A stretch of DNA of 64,000 nucleotides from Neobacillus massiliamazoniensis (GTDB lineage: Bacteria > Bacillota > Bacilli > Bacillales > Cytobacillaceae), in contig NZ_CVRB01000004.1 in the NCBI RefSeq assembly GCF_001048695.1, forward strand, positions 124,001 to 188,000, read 5' to 3'. The notes below the pieces were generated by a model, which worked only from the letters and a program-made list of their open reading frames with translations, was not told the DNA's origin and did not search any database. Of the stretch, positions 25,664 to 34,096 are shown in pieces. The translations under genes and the position numbers were made by a program. Each line of letters begins with the position of its first letter. Within the stretch, counting starts at the first letter, position 1.

Positions 25664-27010
25664 TTATTGTCCTCCATATTCGATTTGAACCTTAAGTAAA
25701 TCGAGTGTTTCTTTTAATAAAAAAATCAATTCTTTAATCTCCAGTTTTGTAATGGTAAGCGGGGGAGAAATAATAATGGCATCACCATTTACACCATCAA
25801 TTCCGGCACATGCCGGATACACCAATAAACCTTTTTCTTTTGCAATGGAAACAATTTTTTGCGTAATCATCGCTGTTCTTGAAAACGGGGTTTTGCTTTC
25901 CTGATCCTTGACGAATTCAATTCCAAGCAATAATCCTCTCCCACGGACATCACCGACAAACGGAAACATGCCCTTTAGTTTTTCAAGCTCGTTTTGCAAA
26001 TAGACGGCTTTACATTCGACTTCATTCATAATTTTGTTTTTCTCCAAGTATTCCAGCACTGCTAAGGAAACTGCACATGATTGAGGATTGGCACTTAGTG
26101 TATGACCGCTCATCACTGATTTCGACCCAGCCAAAATGGGCTCCATCACTTTTTCACTAGCAACTGTTGCAGCAATGGGAGCATACCCTGCACCCATCCC
26201 TTTTCCTAAGGCAACAATATCAGGTATCACATCCCATTGTTCACAGGCTAGCATGGTTCCGGTACGTCCAAACCCAGTCATGACTTCATCAGCGATAAAA
26301 AGAATATCATGGTCGTCACAGATTTTTTTGATCACTTTAAAATAATCTTTTGGCGGCGTGATTGCACCACCTGCTGCACCTATGACAGGTTCGGCAATAA
26401 AGGCAGCGATTTTTTCAGCGCCAATCCGATTAACAGCCACTTTTAGATCCTGAGCACACAAATAGTTACAACCCGGAGCTTCAAGCTTATAGGGACAGCG
26501 GTAACAATAGGGGGGATGAATGACGGGAAAATCCTCTAACAGCGGAGCAAATCTTGCCCTTCTGCCCGGATGACCTGACATGGAGAGCGCACCTAATGTA
26601 ATGCCATGGTAGCTTACCCATCTTGATAGGATTTTTGTTTTTGTTTGAATCCCCTTTTCCTGCCAGTACTGAATCGCCATTTTCATTGCGGTCTCCGTAG
26701 CTTCTGAGCCACTATTCACAAAAAAGCACCAATTCAGTTCACCTAGTGTCATTTTAGCAATTTTCCCAGCAAGCTTTTCTGCAGCTTCACTGGTAAATTG
26801 TGAACGGTACACAAATGAAACCTTTTTTGCTTGTTCGTGCATTGCTTCAATAATTTCCTGTACTCCATGACCAATATTGGCGGTAACAGCACCTGAAGCA
26901 GCATCGAGGTATTTTTTTCCTTTCACATCATATAAATAGACTCCCTTGCCATAATCAATGACTGGGTATTCTTCGTCTAGCATCGGCTTTATTAGAAATG
27001 ACTTTTCCAC
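25664..27010 (-). CDS. yodT: class III aminotransferase (YodT)
   Basis: 448-aa PLP enzyme of the acetylornithine/omega-amino-acid group. It has GSEATETAMKMA for cofactor phosphate, FIADEVMTGFGRTG with the PLP-stacking Asp, and LGKGMGAGYAPI with the Schiff-base Lys. It also has an unusual four-Cys stretch (YCYRCPYKLEAPGCNYLC, about 165-185). It starts with GTG after AAGGAAGTGG and is the first gene of yodTSRQP. It probably removes an amino group from a beta-lysine-derived intermediate. Confidence 0.92.
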   Translation of the reverse strand: MEKSFLIKPMLDEEYPVIDYGKGVYLYDVKGKKYLDAASGAVTANIGHGVQEIIEAMHEQAKKVSFVYRSQFTSEAAEKLAGKIAKMTLGELNWCFFVNSGSEATETAMKMAIQYWQEKGIQTKTKILSRWVSYHGITLGALSMSGHPGRRARFAPLLEDFPVIHPPYCYRCPYKLEAPGCNYLCAQDLKVAVNRIGAEKIAAFIAEPVIGAAGGAITPPKDYFKVIKKICDDHDILFIADEVMTGFGRTGTMLACEQWDVIPDIVALGKGMGAGYAPIAATVASEKVMEPILAGSKSVMSGHTLSANPQSCAVSLAVLEYLEKNKIMNEVECKAVYLQNELEKLKGMFPFVGDVRGRGLLLGIEFVKDQESKTPFSRTAMITQKIVSIAKEKGLLVYPACAGIDGVNGDAIIISPPLTITKLEIKELIFLLKETLDLLKVQIEYGGQ

Positions 27011-27052
27011 TGGGCTACCACTTCCTTATCCAAATAAGTCAGGCCTTAGTAG

Positions 27053-27060
27053 ATTGTATG
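27053..27060 (-). promoter_or_regulatory. possible SigE -10 element of the yodTSRQP operon
   Basis: CATACAAT on the minus strand, 43 nt before the yodT start, matches the -10 consensus of the mother-cell factor SigE. No convincing -35 was found. From memory the B. subtilis operon is a SigE target. Confidence 0.4.
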
Positions 27061-27110
27061 AATCATTATTTTGATTCTTTCATCATATTTTAAAAGGTTG
27101 TTAGGAAAAG

Positions 27111-27137
27111 AAAAAAGTCCGCTACTTTAGCGGACTT
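27111..27137 (-). terminator. terminator of the FAD-oxidoreductase gene
   Basis: AAGTCCGCTA / TAGCGGACTT with a 3-nt loop, then TTTTTTC on the minus strand. The stem begins at the stop codon. Confidence 0.9.
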
Positions 27138-28602
27138 AAACCATAATCTTTTCCTCTTGCCTTATCGTGGTTGTTTTTTCAATAATATCTCTTGCAATCC
27201 ACACGCCACATGCACTTGCCTGTGCAAGCCCGCGTGTGATGCCGGCACCGTCTCCACCTACATAAAGTCCGCTTATTTCTGTTTCAAAGCGGTCATTTAA
27301 TTTAGGCCGAGCGGAATAAAATTTTGCTTCAACACCATAGAACAACGTGTGCTCGGAGGCAAGCCCTGGCGTCACTTGATTCAAAGCTTCAGTCATCTCT
27401 ATTAAACTTTTTAACGTATTATATGGAAGAACTAAACCGAGATCACCTGGTACTGCTTCTTTTAATGTCGGTTCGATAAAACCTTCTTTAATTCGCTTTT
27501 CAGTTGATCTTCTTCCTTTTAATAAATCACCGTACCTCTGAACAATTAAACCACCGTTTGAAAGGCTATTAGCAAGGCGTGAAATTTCATGTGCAAATTC
27601 ATTCGGCTTATCAAACGGTTCAGAAAATGTATGGGAGACGAGCAGGGCAAAATTCGTATTCGGGCTGCCTAGTTTAGGATCCTTAAAGGCATGCCCATTT
27701 GCTAGCATAATTCCTGAATGATTCTCAACCACGACATGTCCGGACGGGTTGCTGCAAAACGTTCTTACCCTTGTTCCTACTGATGTATTAAAAATAAATT
27801 TTCCTTCATATAAATGCTCATTAATTTCTTGCATCACAATATTTGATGTTTCCACTCGTACACCGATGTCAACTTGATTGTTGATCATCCGAAGACGACG
27901 TGATTTCAATATGTCAGTAAGCCATTTAGAGCCATCCCGACCCGGTGTGATGACAATTTTGTCAGCATAGATCAATTGGTCTCCGTTTAGCTTTATTCCC
28001 TTAACGATGTGACCATCAGAAGTTTTTTCGGTTACTATATCTTCAACCTCTTTTTTAAAGGCCACTTCAATTTTTGATTTCAAGTATTCAAATATACTTT
28101 TCAAGATTTCTAGATTTTGTTCTGTTCCTAAATGCCGAACCTGTGCGCGTAAAAGCTTTAATCCAGCTGCATAGGCACGGCGCTCAATATCCTTTACTTG
28201 ATCGGTTAACGGGTCGGTAATATTCCTTGTTGCCCCGTGCTGCAAATTAATTTCATCCACGTAATGAATGAGTTCTAACACTTGGGAATCTGTTAAATAA
28301 TCAGTCATCCAGCCGCCGAATTCACTTGTAATGTTAAATTTCCCATCAGAATAAGCCCCGGCACCGCCGAAGCCATTGGTGATTGAGCAGGCAGGCAGAC
28401 ACCCTGCAAAATCCTTTCTTCCCGAGGCTGGCGGACATTTTTTAATTTTCTTTTGTAAAATTGGACAATTTCGCAGATAAATATCATGTCCTTTATCTAC
28501 TAATAAAACCTTTGCGTTTGGCATTTTTAGCGTTAGCTCATAGCAGGCAAAAATCCCTGCAGGACCAGCACCTACTACTATCACATCATATTTTGTGTTC
28601 AT
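27136..28602 (-). CDS. NAD(P)/FAD-dependent oxidoreductase
   Basis: 488 aa from ATG 28602 (GGGGG 9 nt upstream). Rossmann FAD motif VGAGPAGIFACYEL near the N-terminus, a Cys-rich segment (about 45-75, CPILQKKIKKCPP and GCLPACS) that could bind a metal or cluster, GGFGG-A-YSDGK, and a C-terminal FAD-contact YVGGDGAGITRG. This family resembles the C-terminal half of large uncharacterised flavoproteins annotated as FAD-dependent dehydrogenases. Substrate unknown. It is a single gene with a candidate operator upstream. Confidence 0.88.
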   Translation of the reverse strand: MNTKYDVIVVGAGPAGIFACYELTLKMPNAKVLLVDKGHDIYLRNCPILQKKIKKCPPASGRKDFAGCLPACSITNGFGGAGAYSDGKFNITSEFGGWMTDYLTDSQVLELIHYVDEINLQHGATRNITDPLTDQVKDIERRAYAAGLKLLRAQVRHLGTEQNLEILKSIFEYLKSKIEVAFKKEVEDIVTEKTSDGHIVKGIKLNGDQLIYADKIVITPGRDGSKWLTDILKSRRLRMINNQVDIGVRVETSNIVMQEINEHLYEGKFIFNTSVGTRVRTFCSNPSGHVVVENHSGIMLANGHAFKDPKLGSPNTNFALLVSHTFSEPFDKPNEFAHEISRLANSLSNGGLIVQRYGDLLKGRRSTEKRIKEGFIEPTLKEAVPGDLGLVLPYNTLKSLIEMTEALNQVTPGLASEHTLFYGVEAKFYSARPKLNDRFETEISGLYVGGDGAGITRGLAQASACGVWIARDIIEKTTTIRQEEKIMV

Positions 28603-28630
28603 TGCCAAAAACCCCCAAATTGTTTTTAAC

Positions 28631-28645
28631 TTTACCATTGGTAAA
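28631..28645 (-). promoter_or_regulatory. candidate operator before the FAD-oxidoreductase
   Basis: Perfect inverted repeat TTTACCA-T-TGGTAAA, 29 bp before the start codon, where a repressor would block initiation. A second looser pair (ACGAAC ... GTTCGT) lies at 28681-28716. No regulator gene adjoins. Confidence 0.5.
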
Positions 28646-28756
28646 TATATCAGAATTAGAGGTATCCGTCAACGTTATAAACGAACTATATTGCAAACCA
28701 TTAAACAATCGTTCGTGTTTTAGATTTTTTTTATGAAAATAATGATAATTTTAAAA

Positions 28757-28795
28757 AAGAAACAGCTGACTCCCTAACAGAGTCAGCTGTTTCTT
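28757..28795 (-). terminator. terminator of the YjcZ-type gene
   Basis: AAGAAACAGCTGACTC paired with GAGTCAGCTGTTTCTT, loop of 7, T-rich minus-strand tail; 9 bp after the stop codon. Confidence 0.92.
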
Positions 28796-28803
28796 ATTCT
28801 AAA

Positions 28804-28965
28804 TTAATAGACCCAGCTTGCGCCAATAATAATTAACAAAATAAACAATACGACAATTAACGCAAAGCCGCCGAAGCCGTAGCCAAAACCGCCGCCGAAG
28901 CCTCCGCCATAGCCATATCCTGGAAAACAGCAGCCACCATAGCCATATCCAAATCCACCATCCAT
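28804..28965 (-). CDS. YjcZ family sporulation peptide
   Basis: 53 aa: a Gly/Tyr/Phe-rich N-terminal half (repeats of GYG and GGG) with a CC pair, then one transmembrane helix [17 protein letters not shown]. This composition is diagnostic of the YjcZ family, small membrane proteins made in sporulating Bacillus. GGAG lies 11 nt before the ATG. It is monocistronic with a strong terminator. Confidence 0.9.
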   Translation of the reverse strand: MDGGFGYGYGGCCFPGYGYGGGFGGGFGYGFGGFALIVVLFILLIIIGASWVY

Positions 28966-29089
28966 GCTTCTATTCACTCCTCGATAATTTGTTTCTGTTC
29001 ATTTTTACATTATGTAGTAGGTACTTGACCTGCATGTGCATTCGCCCAAATTATTAGAAATAGCCATAAAAAAAGCAGCCACCGGCTGC

Positions 29090-29527
29090 TTATTTTTTAA
29101 ATAAATGGAGAAATTCACCATAACCCTCTTCTTTTAGCTTTTCTTTCGGGATAAACTTAAGTGAAGCGGAATTGATACAGTAACGTAATCCAGTCGGACC
29201 TGGACCATCATTGAACACATGACCTAAATGGGAATCTGCAGATTTGCTCCTCACCTCAGTTCGAATCATGAAATGACTGAGATCGGATTTTTCCACAATC
29301 TCATCCTCTTCAATCGGTTTTGTAAAGCTTGGCCAGCCACAACCAGCATCAAATTTATCAAGCGAACTGAACAATGGTTGCCTAGACACGATATCAACGT
29401 AAATTCCCTCACGCTTTTCATTCCAATATTCATTTTTAAAGGGTGGCTCCGTTGCATTGTTTTGTGTTACTTCAAATTGGGTGGGTGTCAATTCCTTTTT
29501 TAATTGGGCTAAATCTTTATTTTTCAC
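29090..29527 (-). CDS. msrB: peptide-methionine (R)-S-oxide reductase
   Basis: Repairs methionine-R-sulfoxide. It has CGWPSF with a resolving-type Cys, RTEVRS and the catalytic Cys in RYCINSASL. The two CxxC zinc motifs of other MsrBs are absent, as in B. subtilis MsrB. I start at GTG 29527, 11 nt inside msrA, with GGGGG 7 nt upstream, giving 145 aa. The longer frame upstream merely re-reads msrA in another frame. Confidence 0.95.
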   Translation of the reverse strand: MKNKDLAQLKKELTPTQFEVTQNNATEPPFKNEYWNEKREGIYVDIVSRQPLFSSLDKFDAGCGWPSFTKPIEEDEIVEKSDLSHFMIRTEVRSKSADSHLGHVFNDGPGPTGLRYCINSASLKFIPKEKLKEEGYGEFLHLFKK

Positions 29528-30059
29528 GTTTCTGCCCCCAATGCCTTTGGATGAAATCAGCACGACCAGAACCAATATGATAGGATTCATAGTGCGCAGG
29601 ATTTTTCTTATAGTATTGCTGATGGTACTCTTCTGCCGGATAGAATTCACTGGCAGGAAGGATTGGTGTGACAATTGGTTTGTTAAAACGTTTACTTTCT
29701 TCCAATATCTTTTTAGATTCTTCTGCAAGCCTTTTTTGGGTTTCATTATGGTAAAATATCGCTGTTTGATAGGATTGTCCTCGGTCATAAAATTGCCCGC
29801 TTGGGTCGGTGGGATCAATTTGCTGCCAAAATAATTCAAGTAGTTTTTCATAAGGAAAAAGGTCAGGATTGTAGGTTATTTGAACAGCTTCAAAATGTCC
29901 GGTAGTGTCCGAACAAACTTGTTGATATGTGGGGTTTTCCACTTTTCCTCCTGTATAACCGGAAATCACGCTGATGATGCCGGGTTGTTCATCGAATGGT
30001 TTCGTCATGCACCAAAAACACCCTCCGGCAAAGGTTGCTAATTGATTTGCTTTTTCCAT
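29517..30059 (-). CDS. msrA: peptide-methionine (S)-S-oxide reductase
   Basis: 180 aa. The catalytic GGCFWC motif near residue 14, then GYTGG and the conserved [11 protein letters not shown] tail. Tandem ATGs occur at 30062/30059; GGAG is better spaced to the second. It forms an overlapping two-gene operon with msrB so both sulfoxide stereoisomers are reduced, using thioredoxin. Confidence 0.96.
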   Translation of the reverse strand: MEKANQLATFAGGCFWCMTKPFDEQPGIISVISGYTGGKVENPTYQQVCSDTTGHFEAVQITYNPDLFPYEKLLELFWQQIDPTDPSGQFYDRGQSYQTAIFYHNETQKRLAEESKKILEESKRFNKPIVTPILPASEFYPAEEYHQQYYKKNPAHYESYHIGSGRADFIQRHWGQKREK

Positions 30060-30158
30060 CATATCACTCCTTCTTTACCCTTATATCCAAGTATACAGAA
30101 TGATAATTCAAAAATAAAATAATGTAAGATTTTTGATAACATCATTCCTATATATATA

Positions 30159-30233
30159 GGCTGTGTTAATGACTGTTGATTTGCGCTCCAATCAACATTG
30201 TTTCAAAAATCAACAATGACCTTTAACACAGCC
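30159..30233 (+). mobile_element. MITE copy 5 (short form, 75 bp)
   Basis: Ends GGCTGTGTTAA and TTAACACAGCC; centre deleted at the CGCTCC motif. Flanking 8-mers TATATATA and TATATAAA match at 7 of 8. Confidence 0.9.
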
Positions 30234-30287
30234 TATATAAAAAAGTCGATTGAGTAATCAGTAATACCCATTCGACTTAAAATGCAT

Positions 30288-31358
30288 TTAATAAACGTTT
30301 CGTTTATGCTTCATTTGTTTATTAATATTTTTCCAATGTTTTTTCTCTTCAGACTGAGCCCGTTTGTCTGTTTTTCTTTCAATATAGGCAAGCTCTTTTT
30401 GTAGCTTGTTGTAGCTAATCAGCCTTTCAACATCAAGGAGCCCCTCATCAATTGCTTTAATCACCGCACAGCCAGGTTCATCCTTATGCTGACAATCACG
30501 AAATCGGCATTTCTCAGCAAGTTCCACGATCTCTGAAAAGGTTTCAGTTAATCCTTCTGAGCTTTCCCACAGCTGTAATTCCCTCATTCCGGGAGTATCA
30601 ATTAATATACTTCCGTTCTGAAGCATAATAAGTTCGCGATGGGTAGTTGTATGTCTCCCTTTATCATCCGCTTCACGGATCTTTTGGACTAATTGCTTTT
30701 CTTCACCTAATAATCGATTCGTTAAAGTTGATTTACCAACACCAGAAGAACCAAGTAATGCGATTGTCTGTCCAGGCTGCAAAAAGGGCTGTAGCTTTTC
30801 GAACCCGTGCATCGTTTCTGAGCTGATGGGGATGATGGGAACACTTCCAAACGCGATTGCTTCTACTTCGGCCATTTTTTCAGACAGATCATCACAAAGA
30901 TCCGCTTTACTTAAAATAATAACTGGATTGGCACCACTTTCCCAAGTGAGTAATAAGTAACGCTCAATTCTTCTTAAATTTAAATCTTCATTTAATGAAT
31001 TGACAAGAAAAACGGTATCAATATTTGTAGCAACAATTTGCTCTTCTGCCGTTTGACCAGCAGCTTTTCTTGAAAATTTACTTTTTCTAGGCAATATTGA
31101 ATATATCGTTCCTTTTCCTTCGTCCAATCTAGGCTTTAATACTACCCAATCTCCGACAGCAGGATAATCCTCCCTATTAATTGTCTCGAAGCTAAACTTT
31201 CCTGAGACCTCACACAATATTTCCCCATGCTCAGTCCAAACGCGGTACATTCGCTTATGCTCAAGAGCAACTCTACCAAGAATCAAATTATCTCTATTCT
31301 TTAATGCTTCAAAATCACTTTTAATGGTTTCTGTTAATCCAAAATTACTTAAATTCAC
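30288..31358 (-). CDS. rsgA: RsgA-type ribosome assembly GTPase (paralogue)
   Basis: 356-aa circularly permuted GTPase acting in late 30S maturation. Order: OB-fold (about 25-100), G4 LSKAD (149-153), G1 GSSGVGKS (203-210), G3 DTPG (254-257), then a C-terminal zinc site CRFRDCQHKDEPGC. It is longer than the B. subtilis housekeeping RsgA/CpgA (about 298 aa), with a Lys-rich tail that could bind RNA, so it is probably a second copy. GTG start behind GGAGG (8 nt). It is preceded by a leader-peptide/attenuator region. Confidence 0.92.
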   Translation of the reverse strand: MNLSNFGLTETIKSDFEALKNRDNLILGRVALEHKRMYRVWTEHGEILCEVSGKFSFETINREDYPAVGDWVVLKPRLDEGKGTIYSILPRKSKFSRKAAGQTAEEQIVATNIDTVFLVNSLNEDLNLRRIERYLLLTWESGANPVIILSKADLCDDLSEKMAEVEAIAFGSVPIIPISSETMHGFEKLQPFLQPGQTIALLGSSGVGKSTLTNRLLGEEKQLVQKIREADDKGRHTTTHRELIMLQNGSILIDTPGMRELQLWESSEGLTETFSEIVELAEKCRFRDCQHKDEPGCAVIKAIDEGLLDVERLISYNKLQKELAYIERKTDKRAQSEEKKHWKNINKQMKHKRNVY

Positions 31359-31383
31359 TTTTTATTCCTCCAATGTATATAAT

Positions 31384-31415
31384 AAAAAACCATAGGCATC
31401 ACAGCCCATGGTTTT
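31384..31415 (-). promoter_or_regulatory. attenuator hairpin in the rsgA leader
   Basis: On the minus strand AAAACCAT / ATGGTTTT with inner GGC/GCC pairing, followed by TTTTTT: an intrinsic terminator 26 bp before rsgA. Its loop-side TGGGCTGTG (31400-31408) is exactly complementary to CACAGCCCA in the leader peptide gene (31464-31472), giving a 9-bp antiterminator that excludes the terminator. Confidence 0.75.
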
Positions 31416-31447
31416 ACATACATTGTGGAATAACAGGTATGTAGACC

Positions 31448-31519
31448 CTAATAACAAAATCCTTGGGCTGTGCAATTACTATTCAAATGACGGTTTAAGT
31501 TAATATAAACAATGCTCAT
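31448..31519 (-). CDS. 23-aa leader peptide of rsgA
   Basis: ATG 31519 to TAG 31448, beginning MSIVYINLNRHLN and ending CTAQGFCY. It lies between a sigma-A promoter and the attenuator. Codons 16-18 (Cys-Thr-Ala) contain the antiterminator strand, so ribosome position on this frame would decide which hairpin forms. The ribosome site is weak (GGTGAAG). Reality depends on the regulatory model; no homology could be checked. Confidence 0.55.
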   Translation of the reverse strand: MSIVYINLNRHLNSNCTAQGFCY

Positions 31520-31553
31520 TGCACTTCACCCACTTTCATCATTATTTGTTTTT

Positions 31554-31582
31554 AGTATATGCAGAAATTAACCATTTGTAAA
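31554..31582 (-). promoter_or_regulatory. sigma-A promoter of the rsgA leader
   Basis: TTTACA - 17 bp - TATACT on the minus strand, placing transcription start near 31547, about 28 nt before the leader peptide and 190 nt before rsgA. Confidence 0.8.
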
Positions 31583-31682
31583 GTAAAAATCCAAATATTC
31601 CAATTTAAGGGCTCAATATAGGCACCTACCTATTTATTGTTGAATAAATTAATTTGTAAACGAAAGAATAGGAGCGGATTGT

Positions 31683-32462
31683 ATGTCTGAAAAGAGAACT
31701 TATTCAGATTATCTTCAAAAAGCAGCATTATATGATTTACTTGGCCAATTTAATAAATATTCAAATCCAAACCTGCACATGAAATACTATTGGAAGCATT
31801 TAAAATATATGAATAAAGCCAATCGATCGATGCGCATTTTGGCCCAATCAATGCAGGAAGAAGCGAAGGTACGTTTTCTCCATACCTCATACGATGCCCC
31901 TAATATAGATATCTATATAAATGGGAATCGAATGGTTAAAGACTTGCCATTTAAACAAGTTAGTAATGTGTTACCTTTTAAACCAGGAAAGTATCATATT
32001 GATATTTATCCAACCGGCAACATGACGGATAGTTTCCTAAATAAAAATATCTCCGTTGAACCGGGTAAATCCTATACATTCGCTGCTATTGATCATGTTA
32101 AGAAAATGCGGCTGCTCAGTTTTCAAGATCAACCCGGCGTACCAATAAATGAAGCAAAGCTACGTTTTATCCATTTATCACCAGACTCAAATGCCATCGA
32201 TATCGCAGTAAAGGATCGTGATGTTTTCTTCCCTAATGTCCCCTACAAAAGAGCAACTGACTATTTAGGAGTAACCCCAATGACCGTGGACCTTGAAGTT
32301 CGTGAATCAGGAACGAAAAACGTCATTCTTCCATTACCTAAAATCCGTTTCAAAGCGAATGAGACTTACTCCATCGTACTCGTCGGCCTAAATAAAGAAA
32401 AACCAAAACTTCAAGCCATCATACTCATCAACCCCTCCACCGGTTCCTCAAATGGTGCCTGA
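31683..32462 (+). CDS. DUF4397 domain protein
   Basis: 259 aa. A helical N-terminus (about 1-58) is followed by two beta-sandwich DUF4397 repeats, each opening with a similar strand: VRFLHTSYDAPNIDIYING (about 63) and LRFIHLSPDSNAIDIAV (about 161). No signal peptide, unlike most exported DUF4397 proteins. GGAGCGG precedes the ATG. Function unknown; cell-surface or spore location is typical of the family. It is divergent from the rsgA leader and monocistronic. Confidence 0.85.
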   Translation: MSEKRTYSDYLQKAALYDLLGQFNKYSNPNLHMKYYWKHLKYMNKANRSMRILAQSMQEEAKVRFLHTSYDAPNIDIYINGNRMVKDLPFKQVSNVLPFKPGKYHIDIYPTGNMTDSFLNKNISVEPGKSYTFAAIDHVKKMRLLSFQDQPGVPINEAKLRFIHLSPDSNAIDIAVKDRDVFFPNVPYKRATDYLGVTPMTVDLEVRESGTKNVILPLPKIRFKANETYSIVLVGLNKEKPKLQAIILINPSTGSSNGA

Positions 32463-32562
32463 CACCCTTCGAGGACATATGTCCTTCTGCAGTGGACACT
32501 TGAAAAAAATGAGGATGTCTCCCCAAAAAGTGTCAGACCCCTCAACCAAGTGAGGGGTCTGA
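32456..32562 (+). terminator. terminator embedded in a dispersed inverted repeat
   Basis: Contains GGTGCCTGACACC, GGACATATGTCC and, at 32533-32562, a strong hairpin TCAGACCCCTCA / TGAGGGGTCTGA followed by TATTTTAT. It lies between the convergent DUF4397 gene and ypmS and can serve both. Confidence 0.75.
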
Positions 32563-32578
32563 TATTTTATGGACATCT

Positions 32579-33157
32579 TTATTTTATTGGAACTAACAAT
32601 GTAAAATCAATGTTATCATTTTTCAAATCAAATTGATCCACTTTTATTTTTATATCACTATTAAGCTTCAATTGCTGCATATTGATATAGACCAGCTTAT
32701 CATCAGGCCGAATGTCTACTCCTTGTGGAAGTTTATAGGTTTCACTAATAAATTTCAGGACGTATGAAACAGGGAGAGGTAAACTGCCGACGTTGATAGA
32801 CTTTTGTTTTAAAACTAAATCGCCATTAGAAAGTGCGTCAGGCTCAAAGGTCAGCTTCATATTTATTTTTTCACTAAAAAGTGGTAATGTCCCATATAGT
32901 TCTACTTCATCACCCAATACGACTTGATAGGCAATTGGAGAATCAGCAGCCTCTTTTTTCAAATAGTGATTGATCAACATGTTTAAATCATTTTTGTTTG
33001 ATTTTACATTAAAGGAGACACTGTCCCCACTCTGTACATTCTGTTTGCTTGATTGTTTACTACCTGTTGGTGTCAATAACAACGAAAATATAACAATCAA
33101 AATCAAAAGGTTTAGTCCCAATAAAATAAGGAACGCCTTTTTCCATTTATTTTTCAT
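32579..33157 (-). CDS. ypmS: YpmS family protein (DUF2140)
   Basis: 192 aa with one N-terminal membrane anchor (about 8-28) and an extracytoplasmic domain ending in DFTLLVPIK. The match to YpmS is by sequence and order (ypmQ-ypmR-ypmS). Function unknown. It begins 6 bp after ypmR, so the genes are cotranscribed. Confidence 0.88.
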   Translation of the reverse strand: MKNKWKKAFLILLGLNLLILIVIFSLLLTPTGSKQSSKQNVQSGDSVSFNVKSNKNDLNMLINHYLKKEAADSPIAYQVVLGDEVELYGTLPLFSEKINMKLTFEPDALSNGDLVLKQKSINVGSLPLPVSYVLKFISETYKLPQGVDIRPDDKLVYINMQQLKLNSDIKIKVDQFDLKNDNIDFTLLVPIK

Positions 33158-33163
33158 AAAATC

Positions 33164-33988
33164 CTAATTCTCCTCTTTACTAACCATATACGATTTCTTT
33201 TCCAAATCTGGAACAGTGCGTTTCTCCAAGGTCTCATTTAATCTCCCTGCAATCAGTTCATACCCTTTGTCGTTTGGATGAAAATTATCAGTAAATAAAA
33301 GGTTTTCATTCGTGTTTTGAAAAATGTCTTGAATATCAACAAAATACGCATTTGGATAGCTAGTTACGACCGTCTGACCTGCCTGATTCCAATCCGAAAC
33401 AATTTGATCCATTTCCTTAATATTCGAAAACCACTTTGAAAAAGGATTATATAAACCAATCATGACAATAGACACTTGAGGATTTTCTGCAATAATCGCG
33501 TCCATAATTTGCTGCAAATGAACTATGTATGATTCCTTTTCTTTTGTAAAATCTGATAGTTGAAGGTTAGAAATATGATCCTTCACTACTTTCATAATAT
33601 CATTTCCGCCAATTGTCAGAATCACTAAGTCCGCTTTACGCAGTGCTGTTTTCATCTCTTGCGATTGCAGTCTTTTTAATAATTGCGTCGTTCGATTACC
33701 CGTTACGCCATAATTATAAAAATCAACCTCATTAATTCCTTTTTCTTTTTCAAGCATCGTTTTTATATAGGGGATGTAGCCGCCATGGCCGGTACTATCA
33801 CCCACCCCTTCAGTTAAAGAATCACCTGCCGTAACTACCGTTAATTTTCGTGGTAGGAAATCAGCCGGAATTGGCTTATAAACCTGAATTGCAGCTTCTT
33901 TTACAGGGAGTAATGCCGATTGGTGCGATTGACTGCATGAGGTCATTAAGAAAATAAAGAGAATTAGAAGGGTGAAAAGCTTTTTCAT
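33164..33988 (-). CDS. ypmR: GDSL/SGNH-hydrolase lipoprotein (YpmR)
   Basis: 274 aa from ATG 33988 (AGGTGA 6 nt upstream). Lipobox MTSC, then SGNH hydrolase blocks: GDSLTEG with the nucleophile Ser, YNYGVTGN, GGND and the C-terminal DNFHPND dyad. Predicted extracellular membrane-anchored esterase or lipase. Middle gene of the ypmQRS unit. Confidence 0.92.
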   Translation of the reverse strand: MKKLFTLLILFIFLMTSCSQSHQSALLPVKEAAIQVYKPIPADFLPRKLTVVTAGDSLTEGVGDSTGHGGYIPYIKTMLEKEKGINEVDFYNYGVTGNRTTQLLKRLQSQEMKTALRKADLVILTIGGNDIMKVVKDHISNLQLSDFTKEKESYIVHLQQIMDAIIAENPQVSIVMIGLYNPFSKWFSNIKEMDQIVSDWNQAGQTVVTSYPNAYFVDIQDIFQNTNENLLFTDNFHPNDKGYELIAGRLNETLEKRTVPDLEKKSYMVSKEEN

Positions 33989-34096
33989 ATCATTCACCTG
34001 CCCTCTAAACTAATGTTATTATAACACGACGGGAATATTTCAAAACATAACCTCCTATATTCTATTCGGGATAAAAAAAATAGACCTGTAATAGGC

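Noticed and set aside
29528-29851. 108-residue N-terminal extension of MsrB
   Set aside because: It is the msrA sequence read in another frame; the GTG at 29527 has its own ribosome site and gives the family length.
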